In this document: piece by piece, positions 12,026 through 21,882 of the stretch
Numbering within the stretch: the stretch's first letter is position 1
Layout: the number at the start of each line of letters is the position of its first letter
NCBI GenBank assembly: GCA_037178625.1
Contig: CM074134.1
Location: 868,001 to 932,000, forward strand
DNA length: 64,000 nucleotides
From: Skeletonema tropicum
Taxonomy: Eukaryota > Bacillariophyta > Thalassiosirophyceae > Thalassiosirales > Thalassiosiraceae
Direction: 5' to 3'
Notes under the pieces: generated by a model
What the model saw: the letters and a program-made list of their open reading frames with translations, nothing else
Told to the model about the DNA's origin: nothing
Database searches by the model: none
Position numbers and translations under genes: made by a program

Positions 12026-12988
12026 ATGACAGTCACAAGCAGTATCAGTGTCCTCTTACTTTGTGTGGCAACAAGACAGCTCGTTTTTGTTCAAGCATTT
12101 TCAACATCCACCATTTACGGAAAGCCTACTATTCCTGATGTCTTGAATTTGTCACCTCCAGCGAAAATACCACCATCAGTTGCAATTGATTTGGCTAGAG
12201 ACGGTGTGGCTGTTGTAGACAACTATGCATGTCCAGATACAGTAAACTTGCTAAGATTTGATGCGCTAAGGTTGCAACATGCCGGGCAAGATCGCTCTGC
12301 TGGCGTCAGCCTAAACAACAACCCAAGTGGTAGTAGAGAGATACGCAAATGTAGCCAGTTTTGGCTACAAGATGTTGAGTCTGAATCTGGGTATTTGGGA
12401 CCTAACTACATCGCTGAGTTAGTGTCAACTATTGAAGATGAAGTAGATGGCACGTGCCCTTTATCACGCACTGAGCTCGAAATATCTGCAGCACAAGCTG
12501 CGGCAGACGAATCAGATGTGATTGTTAGACGAATACATCGCCAAGAAACTGAGGCAGCATATCTGTACTACAATGAAGGGGGATACTATGACTGGCACTT
12601 CGATACTCCTCACAAATCCAATCCAAGCGCTGTTGCAAATCCAATCCCTACAGGGTATCATCGAAGAGCATTTTCGTTTCTGCTCTATTTAGGAGGACAC
12701 GAAAACGACGCAAAGCCTTGGAATGTTAAAGAAGACGGAGGAGAGTTGCGTGTTTATCCGCGCATAAGCTTGGAAGATCAGCATACACGTATAAATGGTG
12801 AGATGAAAAATGTAGAAGGTCACGTAGGCGACCCAACTGGTAGGACAGATTACACAGATATTACTCCTCAAGAAGGTACCCTTGTCATATTCAAGTCAGA
12901 GGCAATATGTCATCAAGTGATGAAAACAAATAGAAAGAGATTAGTCGTTGTTGGCTGGATTCATGGAGATTTTGTTGAATACGAGTAG
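12026..12988 (+). CDS. secreted or plastid-targeted 2OG-Fe(II) oxygenase (prolyl 4-hydroxylase-like), copy A
   Basis: A 320-residue protein with a hydrophobic signal peptide (residues ~6-24) that ends in VQAF. That resembles the A-F cleavage motif of diatom plastid presequences, but the following region is only weakly transit-like, so secretion is also possible. The C-terminal half is a P4Hc-type double-stranded beta-helix domain. It has the iron facial triad His-191 and Asp-193 (WHFDT) and His-296 (CHQV), with the 2-oxoglutarate-binding Arg-305 nine residues later. Members of this family hydroxylate prolyl or other side chains using 2OG, O2 and Fe(II); the substrate here is unknown. It is convergent with a sulfotransferase-like gene, and the pair was duplicated together. 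The protein is identical to copy B. Confidence 0.85.
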   Translation: MTVTSSISVLLLCVATRQLVFVQAFSTSTIYGKPTIPDVLNLSPPAKIPPSVAIDLARDGVAVVDNYACPDTVNLLRFDALRLQHAGQDRSAGVSLNNNPSGSREIRKCSQFWLQDVESESGYLGPNYIAELVSTIEDEVDGTCPLSRTELEISAAQAAADESDVIVRRIHRQETEAAYLYYNEGGYYDWHFDTPHKSNPSAVANPIPTGYHRRAFSFLLYLGGHENDAKPWNVKEDGGELRVYPRISLEDQHTRINGEMKNVEGHVGDPTGRTDYTDITPQEGTLVIFKSEAICHQVMKTNRKRLVVVGWIHGDFVEYE

Positions 12989-13116
12989 ATTTCATTCTGT
13001 TCATATCTCTGTGTCTTTTGGAGAGGTACTTTTTCTCATGCCTAAAAGAAAACATCAGTTACAGATTATACCTACATATTGCACCTACTCAGATCACTAA
13101 GACACTAACGCACGAG

Positions 13117-14013
13117 TTAATGTATCAATTTTCCTTTTGCTTTTTCAACCTTCCAGCTAATGTTTGGCATCTCATCTGAACATGATTCTTCCACTGCTTC
13201 TTTCGGACAGGATGTTATCAGCTCCTGCATCGACTCGATGTACTGTTCTTTCTTTATATTTTGAGCTCGCTTCAGAATCATTTTATAAACCTGTATCTCG
13301 TTGCAAAGTGTCTCGCACAAGACAACCTTGGCAGAATCGCTTAGATAGACCTCCTCTGGTTTCTTTTCATATTGATTGTTCACTGGGAGCGACTCCTTCG
13401 TCAAATCCGCAGCCCCTCCCAAGAGCGTTTCAACGGTATTCCAATCATCGACGATGTGTTCGTTGCGGATAACGACAATTTTTGCATCTGGTGGCATCGC
13501 CTCGTAGTAGTATTGGTAGTTAAAATACCAATGCACAAGATTGTCTTCTGTACCCAACAAAGCTTTCTTTGCCCTATCTCTGCATTCATCGGATGCGTCA
13601 TTATTGCTGCCTTTCTTTAAACCTCTCTCAGCAAAATCATTCAACGTCCAAAAGTCACAATCGACATATATCTCTTTATCTTTGAATTTTTTAGAGAATG
13701 GGTACTTCTCACTGAGGTCAGGCTTAGCATAGTTAAACGCACTAAGTGCACGAGCAAGAGGATTCCGTGTGGTAAATAGGTAGTAGGCCGCTTGATCAGA
13801 GCAGTCATATACGCTTCTATGGAACGAGTGCGCTGTTGTAGCTGTCAAAAGGCTGGGGACTGATTGAAAGTTTGTTTTTGGGTCCTCTCCACAGTGGATT
13901 ACGAAACCAAGCATACATCCGATTGTCGATCCGCCTGCTTTACCTACATGAACAAAACACATTTGCTTGTCGGGAGTTATATACTTATTGAGAGGGAAAA
14001 CTTTCTTGAACCA
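13117..14013 (-). pseudogene. sulfotransferase-like gene, 5'-truncated copy
   Basis: The reading frame is identical to the last ~290 codons of the intact gene at 15996-17258, but the tandem-duplication junction cuts it. The cytoplasmic tail, membrane anchor and most of the stem are missing. Just upstream of the junction an in-frame TAA closes the frame. The first Met left (13962) lies immediately before the PAPS-binding loop, so any product would be about 281 residues, with no signal anchor to bring it to the Golgi. It is probably non-functional, although the catalytic motifs are intact. Confidence 0.85.
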
Positions 14014-16891
14014 GCGTTATGGCCAGGAATCCTCAGGATATTTCGGCATTTTTGGGTAGCCTCTAGGATATTTTTTCGCCAATATTCGCTAAAACATATC
14101 CTCTTGTTCGAACAAGCCTACCTTGATAGCTGGAGTGTTTCCAAGTGAATAACACTATTGTTTACTCATATTATTGCATCTACTCACTCCTTTAGACCTG
14201 CATTGACACATCAGGCCATTATTGCAACGAAATAATGCTCAAAGCTGCAACATATCTTATCTCTGAGGGTCTCGCCAACTACCCTATGAATGAATGCGGA
14301 CTGTAAGAAAACACGCACTGCCGCAGCACGATAAGCCCGAAAGAGTTATAAGTCTCGTGCATCATCCCTACTATTCATTAGGAGTACAAGCAATCCTTCA
14401 CCATTCACAGTTCTCGATGTCCACTCCCGTCAACACCTTTCTGATGTGCATTCCACCATACTCATAAATATCCTCCTTGAAAGTTCCCTCTTGTCCATTT
14501 GCGTAACCATTCCTCAATACCTATAGTATCACCCACCATCTTATATTCATCTTACATCTTACATTGCATTGGATGGTGTTATGTATGTGTGTGGTGAAGT
14601 AGTTGTGCGTGCATCCTTATGTCGATTTCAGCTTCTTCAGCATACTTCGTCCGATGTGTGTCCGAAATGTGGTGACGTCAACCGTAGAAAGTATACGTGG
14701 GAACTAGTACTAGAAAAGTGAGGATATTTTTGAGGATATTTTGCAGGGGTCGGGAGGATAACTGGCCAATAGGTTAAATAGAACGTGATTCACATTTTTG
14801 CCACAAAATTACACGTCGATTACTCTTGAAGCTGTCTCTCTAGAATGAATATTATCTAGCATCATAAAGAATACATCGACTAAAACAACAGTATCAATCA
14901 TACCATGACAGTCACAAGCAGTATCAGTGTCCTCTTACTTTGTGTGGCAACAAGACAGCTCGTTTTTGTTCAAGCATTTTCAACATCCACCATTTACGGA
15001 AAGCCTACTATTCCTGATGTCTTGAATTTGTCACCTCCAGCGAAAATACCACCATCAGTTGCAATTGATTTGGCTAGAGACGGTGTGGCTGTTGTAGACA
15101 ACTATGCATGTCCAGATACAGTAAACTTGCTAAGATTTGATGCGCTAAGGTTGCAACATGCCGGGCAAGATCGCTCTGCTGGCGTCAGCCTAAACAACAA
15201 CCCAAGTGGTAGTAGAGAGATACGCAAATGTAGCCAGTTTTGGCTACAAGATGTTGAGTCTGAATCTGGGTATTTGGGACCTAACTACATCGCTGAGTTA
15301 GTGTCAACTATTGAAGATGAAGTAGATGGCACGTGCCCTTTATCACGCACTGAGCTCGAAATATCTGCAGCACAAGCTGCGGCAGACGAATCAGATGTGA
15401 TTGTTAGACGAATACATCGCCAAGAAACTGAGGCAGCATATCTGTACTACAATGAAGGGGGATACTATGACTGGCACTTCGATACTCCTCACAAATCCAA
15501 TCCAAGCGCTGTTGCAAATCCAATCCCTACAGGGTATCATCGAAGAGCATTTTCGTTTCTGCTCTATTTAGGAGGACACGAAAACGACGCAAAGCCTTGG
15601 AATGTTAAAGAAGACGGAGGAGAGTTGCGTGTTTATCCGCGCATAAGCTTGGAAGATCAGCATACACGTATAAATGGTGAGATGAAAAATGTAGAAGGTC
15701 ACGTAGGCGACCCAACTGGTAGGACAGATTACACAGATATTACTCCTCAAGAAGGTACCCTTGTCATATTCAAGTCAGAGGCAATATGTCATCAAGTGAT
15801 GAAAACAAATAGAAAGAGATTAGTCGTTGTTGGCTGGATTCATGGAGATTTTGTTGAATACGAGTAGATTTCATTCTGTTCATATCTCTGTGTCTTTTGG
15901 AGAGGTACTTTTTCTCATGCCTAAAAGAAAACATCAGTTACAGATTATACCTACATATTGCACCTACTCAGATCACTAAGACACTAACGCACGAGTTAAT
16001 GTATCAATTTTCCTTTTGCTTTTTCAACCTTCCAGCTAATGTTTGGCATCTCATCTGAACATGATTCTTCCACTGCTTCTTTCGGACAGGATGTTATCAG
16101 CTCCTGCATCGACTCGATGTACTGTTCTTTCTTTATATTTTGAGCTCGCTTCAGAATCATTTTATAAACCTGTATCTCGTTGCAAAGTGTCTCGCACAAG
16201 ACAACCTTGGCAGAATCGCTTAGATAGACCTCCTCTGGTTTCTTTTCATATTGATTGTTCACTGGGAGCGACTCCTTCGTCAAATCCGCAGCCCCTCCCA
16301 AGAGCGTTTCAACGGTATTCCAATCATCGACGATGTGTTCGTTGCGGATAACGACAATTTTTGCATCTGGTGGCATCGCCTCGTAGTAGTATTGGTAGTT
16401 AAAATACCAATGCACAAGATTGTCTTCTGTACCCAACAAAGCTTTCTTTGCCCTATCTCTGCATTCATCGGATGCGTCATTATTGCTGCCTTTCTTTAAA
16501 CCTCTCTCAGCAAAATCATTCAACGTCCAAAAGTCACAATCGACATATATCTCTTTATCTTTGAATTTTTTAGAGAATGGGTACTTCTCACTGAGGTCAG
16601 GCTTAGCATAGTTAAACGCACTAAGTGCACGAGCAAGAGGATTCCGTGTGGTAAATAGGTAGTAGGCCGCTTGATCAGAGCAGTCATATACGCTTCTATG
16701 GAACGAGTGCGCTGTTGTAGCTGTCAAAAGGCTGGGGACTGATTGAAAGTTTGTTTTTGGGTCCTCTCCACAGTGGATTACGAAACCAAGCATACATCCG
16801 ATTGTCGATCCGCCTGCTTTACCTACATGAACAAAACACATTTGCTTGTCGGGAGTTATATACTTATTGAGAGGGAAAACTTTCTTGAACC
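14013..16891 (+). repeat. tandem segmental duplication, unit B (2879 bp)
   Basis: The second direct copy of the 2.88-kb unit. It continues past 16891 into the unique 5' part of the sulfotransferase-like gene, so this copy keeps that gene whole. It is almost identical to unit A, indicating either a very recent event or an unresolved haplotype or assembly duplication. Confidence 0.92.
14905..15867 (+). CDS. 2OG-Fe(II) oxygenase (prolyl 4-hydroxylase-like), copy B
   Basis: Encodes the same 320-residue protein as the gene at 12026-12988, with the same signal peptide, His-191/Asp-193/His-296 iron ligands and Arg-305. Its upstream region lacks 4 bp (in the stretch ATTATCTAGCATC near 14850) that copy A has, which is one of the few differences between the duplicated units. 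It is convergent with the intact sulfotransferase-like gene; the two stops lie about 130 bp apart. Confidence 0.85.
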   Translation: MTVTSSISVLLLCVATRQLVFVQAFSTSTIYGKPTIPDVLNLSPPAKIPPSVAIDLARDGVAVVDNYACPDTVNLLRFDALRLQHAGQDRSAGVSLNNNPSGSREIRKCSQFWLQDVESESGYLGPNYIAELVSTIEDEVDGTCPLSRTELEISAAQAAADESDVIVRRIHRQETEAAYLYYNEGGYYDWHFDTPHKSNPSAVANPIPTGYHRRAFSFLLYLGGHENDAKPWNVKEDGGELRVYPRISLEDQHTRINGEMKNVEGHVGDPTGRTDYTDITPQEGTLVIFKSEAICHQVMKTNRKRLVVVGWIHGDFVEYE

Positions 16892-17258
16892 AAAATGGAA
16901 GGGTCACGTTGCGGTCGGTATGCCGATGACGATAGGTAGAATCTTTGTAGCTATAGGGCCTCCCTCCATCATAGTCATTGATAAAACGGGAAAGACCCTT
17001 TTTGAGATACGCCGCAAAGGAGCTGTCAAACATTGGCGGTGCAGTATCAACTTCCTCAGCTTCAACTGCAGCTTTCGATTCCAAGTATGAATGAAGTATT
17101 GATGCTTGTGTAACCGGACTGGAAGTATTGAATAGTCTGCTAGCGCTCCAGAAATAAATAGCAGATAATGCTAGGGCCAGTCCTATCCATATGAGACCAA
17201 ACCATGGTGCCGTCCAACTATTCTTCTTGTCGGTGCTGCGGCGAGCGATTTGGGTCAT
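15996..17258 (-). CDS. Golgi-type sulfotransferase-like protein, intact intronless copy
   Basis: A 420-residue type II membrane protein with a short basic tail (1-18), a signal anchor (~19-39), a stem of about 100 residues, then the sulfotransferase-like domain. The 5'-phosphosulfate loop FVHVGKAGGSTIG is at 142-154 and the 3'-phosphate motif RNPLARALSAF at 205-215. Many Cys residues suggest lumenal disulfides. It is about two-thirds identical by eye to copy 1 (7925-9310), most strongly in the C-terminal 100 residues, and has no intron. The substrate is unknown; sulfation of cell-surface polysaccharide or glycoprotein would fit the family. Pairing with the oxygenase in a duplicated module suggests, but does not prove, a shared pathway. 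Confidence 0.82.
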   Translation of the reverse strand: MTQIARRSTDKKNSWTAPWFGLIWIGLALALSAIYFWSASRLFNTSSPVTQASILHSYLESKAAVEAEEVDTAPPMFDSSFAAYLKKGLSRFINDYDGGRPYSYKDSTYRHRHTDRNVTLPFWFKKVFPLNKYITPDKQMCFVHVGKAGGSTIGCMLGFVIHCGEDPKTNFQSVPSLLTATTAHSFHRSVYDCSDQAAYYLFTTRNPLARALSAFNYAKPDLSEKYPFSKKFKDKEIYVDCDFWTLNDFAERGLKKGSNNDASDECRDRAKKALLGTEDNLVHWYFNYQYYYEAMPPDAKIVVIRNEHIVDDWNTVETLLGGAADLTKESLPVNNQYEKKPEEVYLSDSAKVVLCETLCNEIQVYKMILKRAQNIKKEQYIESMQELITSCPKEAVEESCSDEMPNISWKVEKAKGKLIH

Positions 17259-17807
17259 GATTATTTATCCTATGATCAATAATTATTCAGATATGTTGTA
17301 GCATCGTTGTTGATGGTTGAAAAATTTGGAAGTGGAGGGAGTTGGAAGTTGGAAGCACAGTTTGTCCGCCGCAGTTGCCCGCGGGAGTGTCCGCTCGTTG
17401 GGACGAGCATCTATGGTGTACGGGAAACTACGGAATACGTTATCTGTTATTGTCCGGACTTCCTGTGTCCGGATTTTCCAGCGGGCAAGACTGTGGACGG
17501 GCAAGAACCAAGGCGGGCAACTACATGGACACACGTATAGGTAGGTTGGAAGTGAATAATTCGTAGAGAATTGCTGAGAAGCCCGACTGAGACCCAATGC
17601 ACATGAACACACATACGCAGTAGTACGATTCGATAAAACCAGATTCTTCTTGCTGAACGGACAATATTGTCACAATGACATTTAGTATCTCTTTTTATTC
17701 TTTTTCTCTCCCTGTAAGCTGAAAGACTCAATACCATTCGCTCAGGTTTTTCGTGACCGCAAGGAATGGCCTTAAAGCCATCTCTTCCAATCTATTGTAT
17801 CCGTCAG
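17259..17807. other. intergenic, no gene seen
   Basis: 549 bp between the start of the sulfotransferase-like gene and the stop of the esterase-like gene on the same strand. Short frames on both strands overlap one another and show no motif. It includes the presumed promoter of the sulfotransferase gene. Confidence 0.45.
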
Positions 17808-19094
17808 TTAGTTTAGTTCAATATCAGTATATGCCACTTTGGCGTATTTGTCGGTTCTTCTTCTATTCTTCCTACGTCCTCTCAGCTTTTGTAGGATTGC
17901 ATATGTAGCTAGAACCAACGTCATTATTAAACCGATAATCGTCACAACCCCTCGACTGATCGAAGGCGTACGTCTTGAACCCTCATTCTTTGCTACTGTG
18001 TCAAGACAGTGTGGTCCAGAAAGCTTTGCTTTACACGAGCATATTTTGTCGACGTTATCCCAACTTCCATCATTGACTTCGCATGCATCTCTCGCAAAGA
18101 AGTTCATTACTTCGTTTGCCATTGGAAATGCTTTACCAAAGGACTGACTGTTGAAGTGGCCTGAATGCTTGTAAGTACATATTGTAGTGTTTGCATGGCA
18201 GGTTGAAGAAGAAGTTAGGCAAAGTATTCCTTCACCTGTATTCGTATATGAAGTATCTGTGAGAAGCGTTTCGTCATGTTTGCATCCATTCACTGAAACT
18301 GCCCAACTCATTGCAACATCCTTTACATCAGTGCAGGTATCAGCAGCAATATTGCAACAACATTTTGGTAGATCAGGATCATTACAACAGCCTGTAGGAC
18401 GGACAAAGGGATCATCCAGTCCGTGGTGAATGAATAACGGCTTACCACCAGTAATGCCACCTCTCTTTAACTCTGAATCTATACCTGATATGTAGCCTGA
18501 AATTGGGGCGATTCCGCGAAATAATTCTGACGCATGCATGACCATGAAGCCTCCATTACTCCAACCAGTTGCGTAGGTGAATTGCGGGTTAACAAATGCG
18601 AATTCATTGCTCAATGCGGACTTGATACTTGATAGGAAGCCAACGTCGTCAAGCTGATTGTCAAGCGCATATCCACAACAGTCCCTTGCATTCCAACTGT
18701 TCTTGACTCCCTCTGGTGCGACTAGAACTAAATTATGCTCGTTTGCATGTTGGGCAAATGGGGTGTACATCGTCATGGCAGAACATCCGAAGCAGTGGAT
18801 GGCGAAGACAAGCGGCAGCGTCGTAGGTAGATTATCACCAGCATTGCTGTTGTTTTGTTCATTGCATATAATGCTTGGAAGGTGTAATAAGTAAGAACGA
18901 CTGCAGTCATCTGGATTTGCTTCTTTGCAATCAGAGATTGTGATATCTCTCTTGATGAGTCTATCACATTCGAGCGCCATTATCTTGTTGTCGACATGAA
19001 TAGAAGTAGGATGCGTTGTATGCGGTTCTTTCTTAATCCACAGCACAATCCACTCAGATGGAACACTGTGCCCGGCTACGTTACAATGTGTCAC
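17808..19094 (-). CDS. membrane-anchored alpha/beta-hydrolase, LpqC/PHB-depolymerase esterase-like
   Basis: The frame spans 428 codons; the real start may be Met-39 (18980), where similarity to the paralogue at 24183 begins. The fold resembles the LpqC/poly(3-hydroxybutyrate) depolymerase and feruloyl esterase group: LPLVFAIHC near 93-101, nucleophile elbow GWSNGG with Ser-179, Asp-227 or Asp-228 in HGLDDP, and His-313 in SGHF. A Cys-rich insertion (CCNDPDLPKCCC) and a C-terminal EGF-like Cys cluster (~336-363) follow. One membrane span (~382-401) and a basic cytoplasmic tail end the protein, so the catalytic domain should face outward. No signal peptide is visible, so a short upstream exon may be missing. 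It is likely a cell-surface esterase of unknown substrate. Confidence 0.75.
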   Translation of the reverse strand: MTHCNVAGHSVPSEWIVLWIKKEPHTTHPTSIHVDNKIMALECDRLIKRDITISDCKEANPDDCSRSYLLHLPSIICNEQNNSNAGDNLPTTLPLVFAIHCFGCSAMTMYTPFAQHANEHNLVLVAPEGVKNSWNARDCCGYALDNQLDDVGFLSSIKSALSNEFAFVNPQFTYATGWSNGGFMVMHASELFRGIAPISGYISGIDSELKRGGITGGKPLFIHHGLDDPFVRPTGCCNDPDLPKCCCNIAADTCTDVKDVAMSWAVSVNGCKHDETLLTDTSYTNTGEGILCLTSSSTCHANTTICTYKHSGHFNSQSFGKAFPMANEVMNFFARDACEVNDGSWDNVDKICSCKAKLSGPHCLDTVAKNEGSRRTPSISRGVVTIIGLIMTLVLATYAILQKLRGRRKNRRRTDKYAKVAYTDIELN

Positions 19095-19509
19095 CTACAA
19101 GATGCAAATCATCATCTTCACCTGCCCATTATGCGTGTCGAACAGGTGTCGAACCCAAAATTTCCGCGAACTCGTAATTCTGGCGGGAAAGGGCCGCTTC
19201 GACAAAGTATCCTATTCTCTAGTACTTCGCTATTCGTGTGATTGAATTGACTCCTTCAGCAAAATGCTTTATTGCTAGTGGAAAAAGTATGCAGAAGTAT
19301 GCAGGGTCAAGAATAAGGGCATAAAACTACTATGTGCCCAGCGAACGGGTTCCTGGACGTGGGCAAGTTCGTCGCGTGGGCAGCCAAGTACAGCCAAGAT
19401 CCGAAACCTCCATCCAACATCCACACGAACACGCACAATCAACATTATCACACAACTTGACGGACGTGTATGTATTGGAACAACGTGACAAATAATTAAT
19501 GAAATTAAG

Positions 19510-20292
19510 CTACACCATATTCATGTCTTCCTCCTTCTTACGCGAGACATTTATCTCTCTCAACTTCCTACAGTAAGTTGACACTTTCCAGGTACTCTTC
19601 GGACTTGCAAATTCTGGATACTCCTCCTGGATAGCTTTCAGAGCTTTGTCATAAGTGCTTCTAAAGAACTCAAAGTCCATATCATGGACGTGACGAGTGC
19701 GAATCTCGTCTTCAACTTCTTTCTCCATCAATTCCATGATTGGCTTCCAATTATTGTCGTAGGATCTCCTCAACCTGCGTGGCAAGTTGCCTTTCTTCAT
19801 CAGGCGGAAAGGCCTGACTGGTGCATTAATCTGTTCGCCATTGCCATCTAGAATAGCATAGGAAGGAAACCCCTGCAGCCATCTTGTCCACCCAGAATAT
19901 AAATCTGCTGATGGCATCTCAAAGCCTGACGGAACAAGCCAATCCGACTGATGCTTCTTACTTGCCGCTGCATGAGGATATTGATACGTGTAAGAAGGAT
20001 AGAGGCGTGCCTCCAGTCTCTCAGGCAAGGAAGCGGAAGCTGGCACACCGCCATTGGTATGAACTGAAGAAGATGCCCCAATGCGAGCCATAATCCGTTC
20101 CTCCATTTCCACCATTTTTTGCGCAATCGGCGCAGTCGCTGTTGCAGTAGCAGCAGCAACTGTTTCCGCCACGAAAGTTGCGGTGATGTTCCCATTTTCA
20201 GTCGCTCGTTCTTCCATTGCATTCTTCACTATTCCCGCTAAATTGTCCTTCAGCCACTCAACATCACGGCGATATTTGCGTAGAAGCTTCAT
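19510..20292 (-). CDS. Crypton-like element, C-terminal DNA-binding-type ORF (unit 1)
   Basis: 260 codons, identical to the ORF at 21883-22665. The N-terminal part is a charged helix (KLLRKYRRDVEWLKDNLAG), followed by an Ala/Thr-rich helical stretch. The C-terminal part has a Trp/Arg pattern (YSGWTRWLQGFPSY, then PVRPFRLMKKG) recalling the GCR1_C-like DNA-binding region behind the recombinase in Crypton proteins of stramenopiles and fungi. The family call rests on pattern memory and is moderate. The preceding ORF is in another frame, so the two would not form one protein without splicing. Confidence 0.5.
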   Translation of the reverse strand: MKLLRKYRRDVEWLKDNLAGIVKNAMEERATENGNITATFVAETVAAATATATAPIAQKMVEMEERIMARIGASSSVHTNGGVPASASLPERLEARLYPSYTYQYPHAAASKKHQSDWLVPSGFEMPSADLYSGWTRWLQGFPSYAILDGNGEQINAPVRPFRLMKKGNLPRRLRRSYDNNWKPIMELMEKEVEDEIRTRHVHDMDFEFFRSTYDKALKAIQEEYPEFASPKSTWKVSTYCRKLREINVSRKKEEDMNMV

Positions 20293-20322
20293 TGCGTCAC
20301 GTATTTCGTCGCGGATCCCTAG

Positions 20323-21169
20323 CTAAGAATAAGCAGATGTATTGCTTCTTCGGATTTGCATAGCAGTGCTTTCAGTAGTTTTTTCTCCTTTCCTATCTTT
20401 TTTGTTGAGGTCATACTTGAACTTCACACAATCACCATCCGCCCAAAAATTTTGAAAGCTTAACGAATCTATGTTACAAGCCCTTGCTATCAAATTCCAC
20501 TGCAACACCAAAAAGATCCAGACAAATATCCGTCCTTTCATTACAGCCCATTGGCAAAGCTGCTCATACAAACCAAAACATATTGGATCTGCATCCTGTT
20601 CTGATACCTTGCCATCGCTTTTTGCCTCTGTCAATTGCTTTTTGAGATTATCCAGATACGGCGTCATTTGAGTCCGATAGCTGCGTGGTAAATCGTAAGG
20701 GGAGAACTCCGCGCACTTGAGGACGGCATCGTGGTATTTGCGCAAATGATCGTATGTGTAACGAATTCTCCTTCTCTTCATCTTTCCATTGGTTCCTCAA
20801 GAAGGATTGAAGAAATTTGGTGGGAAATTGATCGTAGAAGAAACTATGCGTCGCGTTGTGATAGTGACGAGTTTTGTCTGCTTTCTCCTCGGAGGTGAGT
20901 TCGTACACAACTTCATTATAAACATCAGGGTACTCCGTCTGCAAATATTCCTGCACTTTCTTAACACGCCGACGATAATCTGGCATGCATTGAACAGTGA
21001 ATGAGTTTGTTGTCTCCACAGCATCGGCGTGTTGGTCTTTCAGTTTTGCTGGTTGCTTTGCCTCTTCGCTGCGGCTGTCATCATCACTGCTGCTACTGGC
21101 GTCGTTGCTTTTCCTCTTCTTTCTAGGTTCAAAGGAAGACCCATGGTTGCTCCGCACCATGATTAACAA
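20323..21169 (-). pseudogene. Crypton-like element, N-terminal recombinase ORF, frameshifted (unit 1)
   Basis: Two overlapping frames (21169-20648 and 20781-20323) correspond to the single 281-codon frame at 22696-23541 in unit 2. A 1-bp insertion near 20768 (GAATTC here, GAATC there) breaks the frame after the KDEEKE segment. The downstream part contains WNLIARACNIDSL, which resembles the region around the first catalytic Arg of tyrosine recombinases. It is inactive as read, unless the indel is an assembly error. Confidence 0.6.
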
Positions 21170-21882
21170 TACAGATGACGGCGGTCGGCGGTGATGGAGA
21201 GTGTCGCCGGCGGGGGTTTGTTTGTGTCAATGGTCGACGCAGGGATTATTTATTATTTCACTGCTGCGCCGCTCTATGCAGGATGCAGAGATGCAGAAGG
21301 GGGGTGACGAGGAGATATTGATGAGCGGGGGAGGGATGGCATGTGATAGAAGTGATGGCCGTACTCCACTGTTCGTCGAAGGGCAGTAGTAGGAGGTATC
21401 TACCATAGTAGGGCTCATCAGTTTATGTGTGTTTCCTAGCTTTGTAGCGCAATCCTCGTGTGAGATGCTTTCGTATGCATTCTCGCTTTTTTCTGACATA
21501 CTTTTTCCAAAGTACAAGTACAAATACTCGAATTTTGACAGATTTACGCGAGGGATTGGATCTAGGATTTGGAAATAGTATGTCATATCTGCATACGATC
21601 TGTCATATTCGACGTATTTCTGCATACAAAGCTGGCCGGCTTTATTGCTAGTGGAAAAAGTATGCAGAAGTATGCAGGGTCAAGAATAAGGGCATAAAAC
21701 TACTATGTGCCCAGCGAACGGGTTCCTGGACGTGGGCAAGTTCGTCGCGTGGGCAGCCAAGTACAGCCAAGATCCGAAACCTCCATCCAACATCCACACG
21801 AACACGCACAATCAACATTATCACACAACTTGACGGACGTGTATGTATTGGAACAACGTGACAAATAATTAATGAAATTAAG

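Larger units (their letters stand above)
11130..14012 (+). repeat. tandem segmental duplication, unit A (2883 bp)
   Basis: The first of two direct tandem copies. Each unit holds about 0.9 kb of upstream DNA, one complete 2OG oxygenase gene and most of a convergent sulfotransferase-like gene. Differences seen from unit B are a 4-bp indel near 11977 and one substitution near 11390. The unit A/B junction at 14012/14013 falls inside the sulfotransferase gene and shares only 1 bp of homology. Confidence 0.92.
19266..21638 (-). mobile_element. Crypton-like tyrosine-recombinase element, unit 1
   Basis: A 2373-bp unit that begins at the 9-bp word GCTTTATTG and is followed at once by a second unit starting with the same word. 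It carries two minus-strand frames: an N-terminal recombinase-like part (20323-21169, frameshifted here) and a C-terminal Crypton-like DNA-binding part (19510-20292). The catalytic H-x-x-R...Y section expected between them is absent, so it looks non-autonomous. No terminal inverted repeats are seen, in keeping with Cryptons. Confidence 0.6.

Noticed and set aside
12689..12871. Minus-strand 60-codon frame inside both oxygenase copies
   Set aside because: Antisense shadow; duplicated only because the segment is duplicated.
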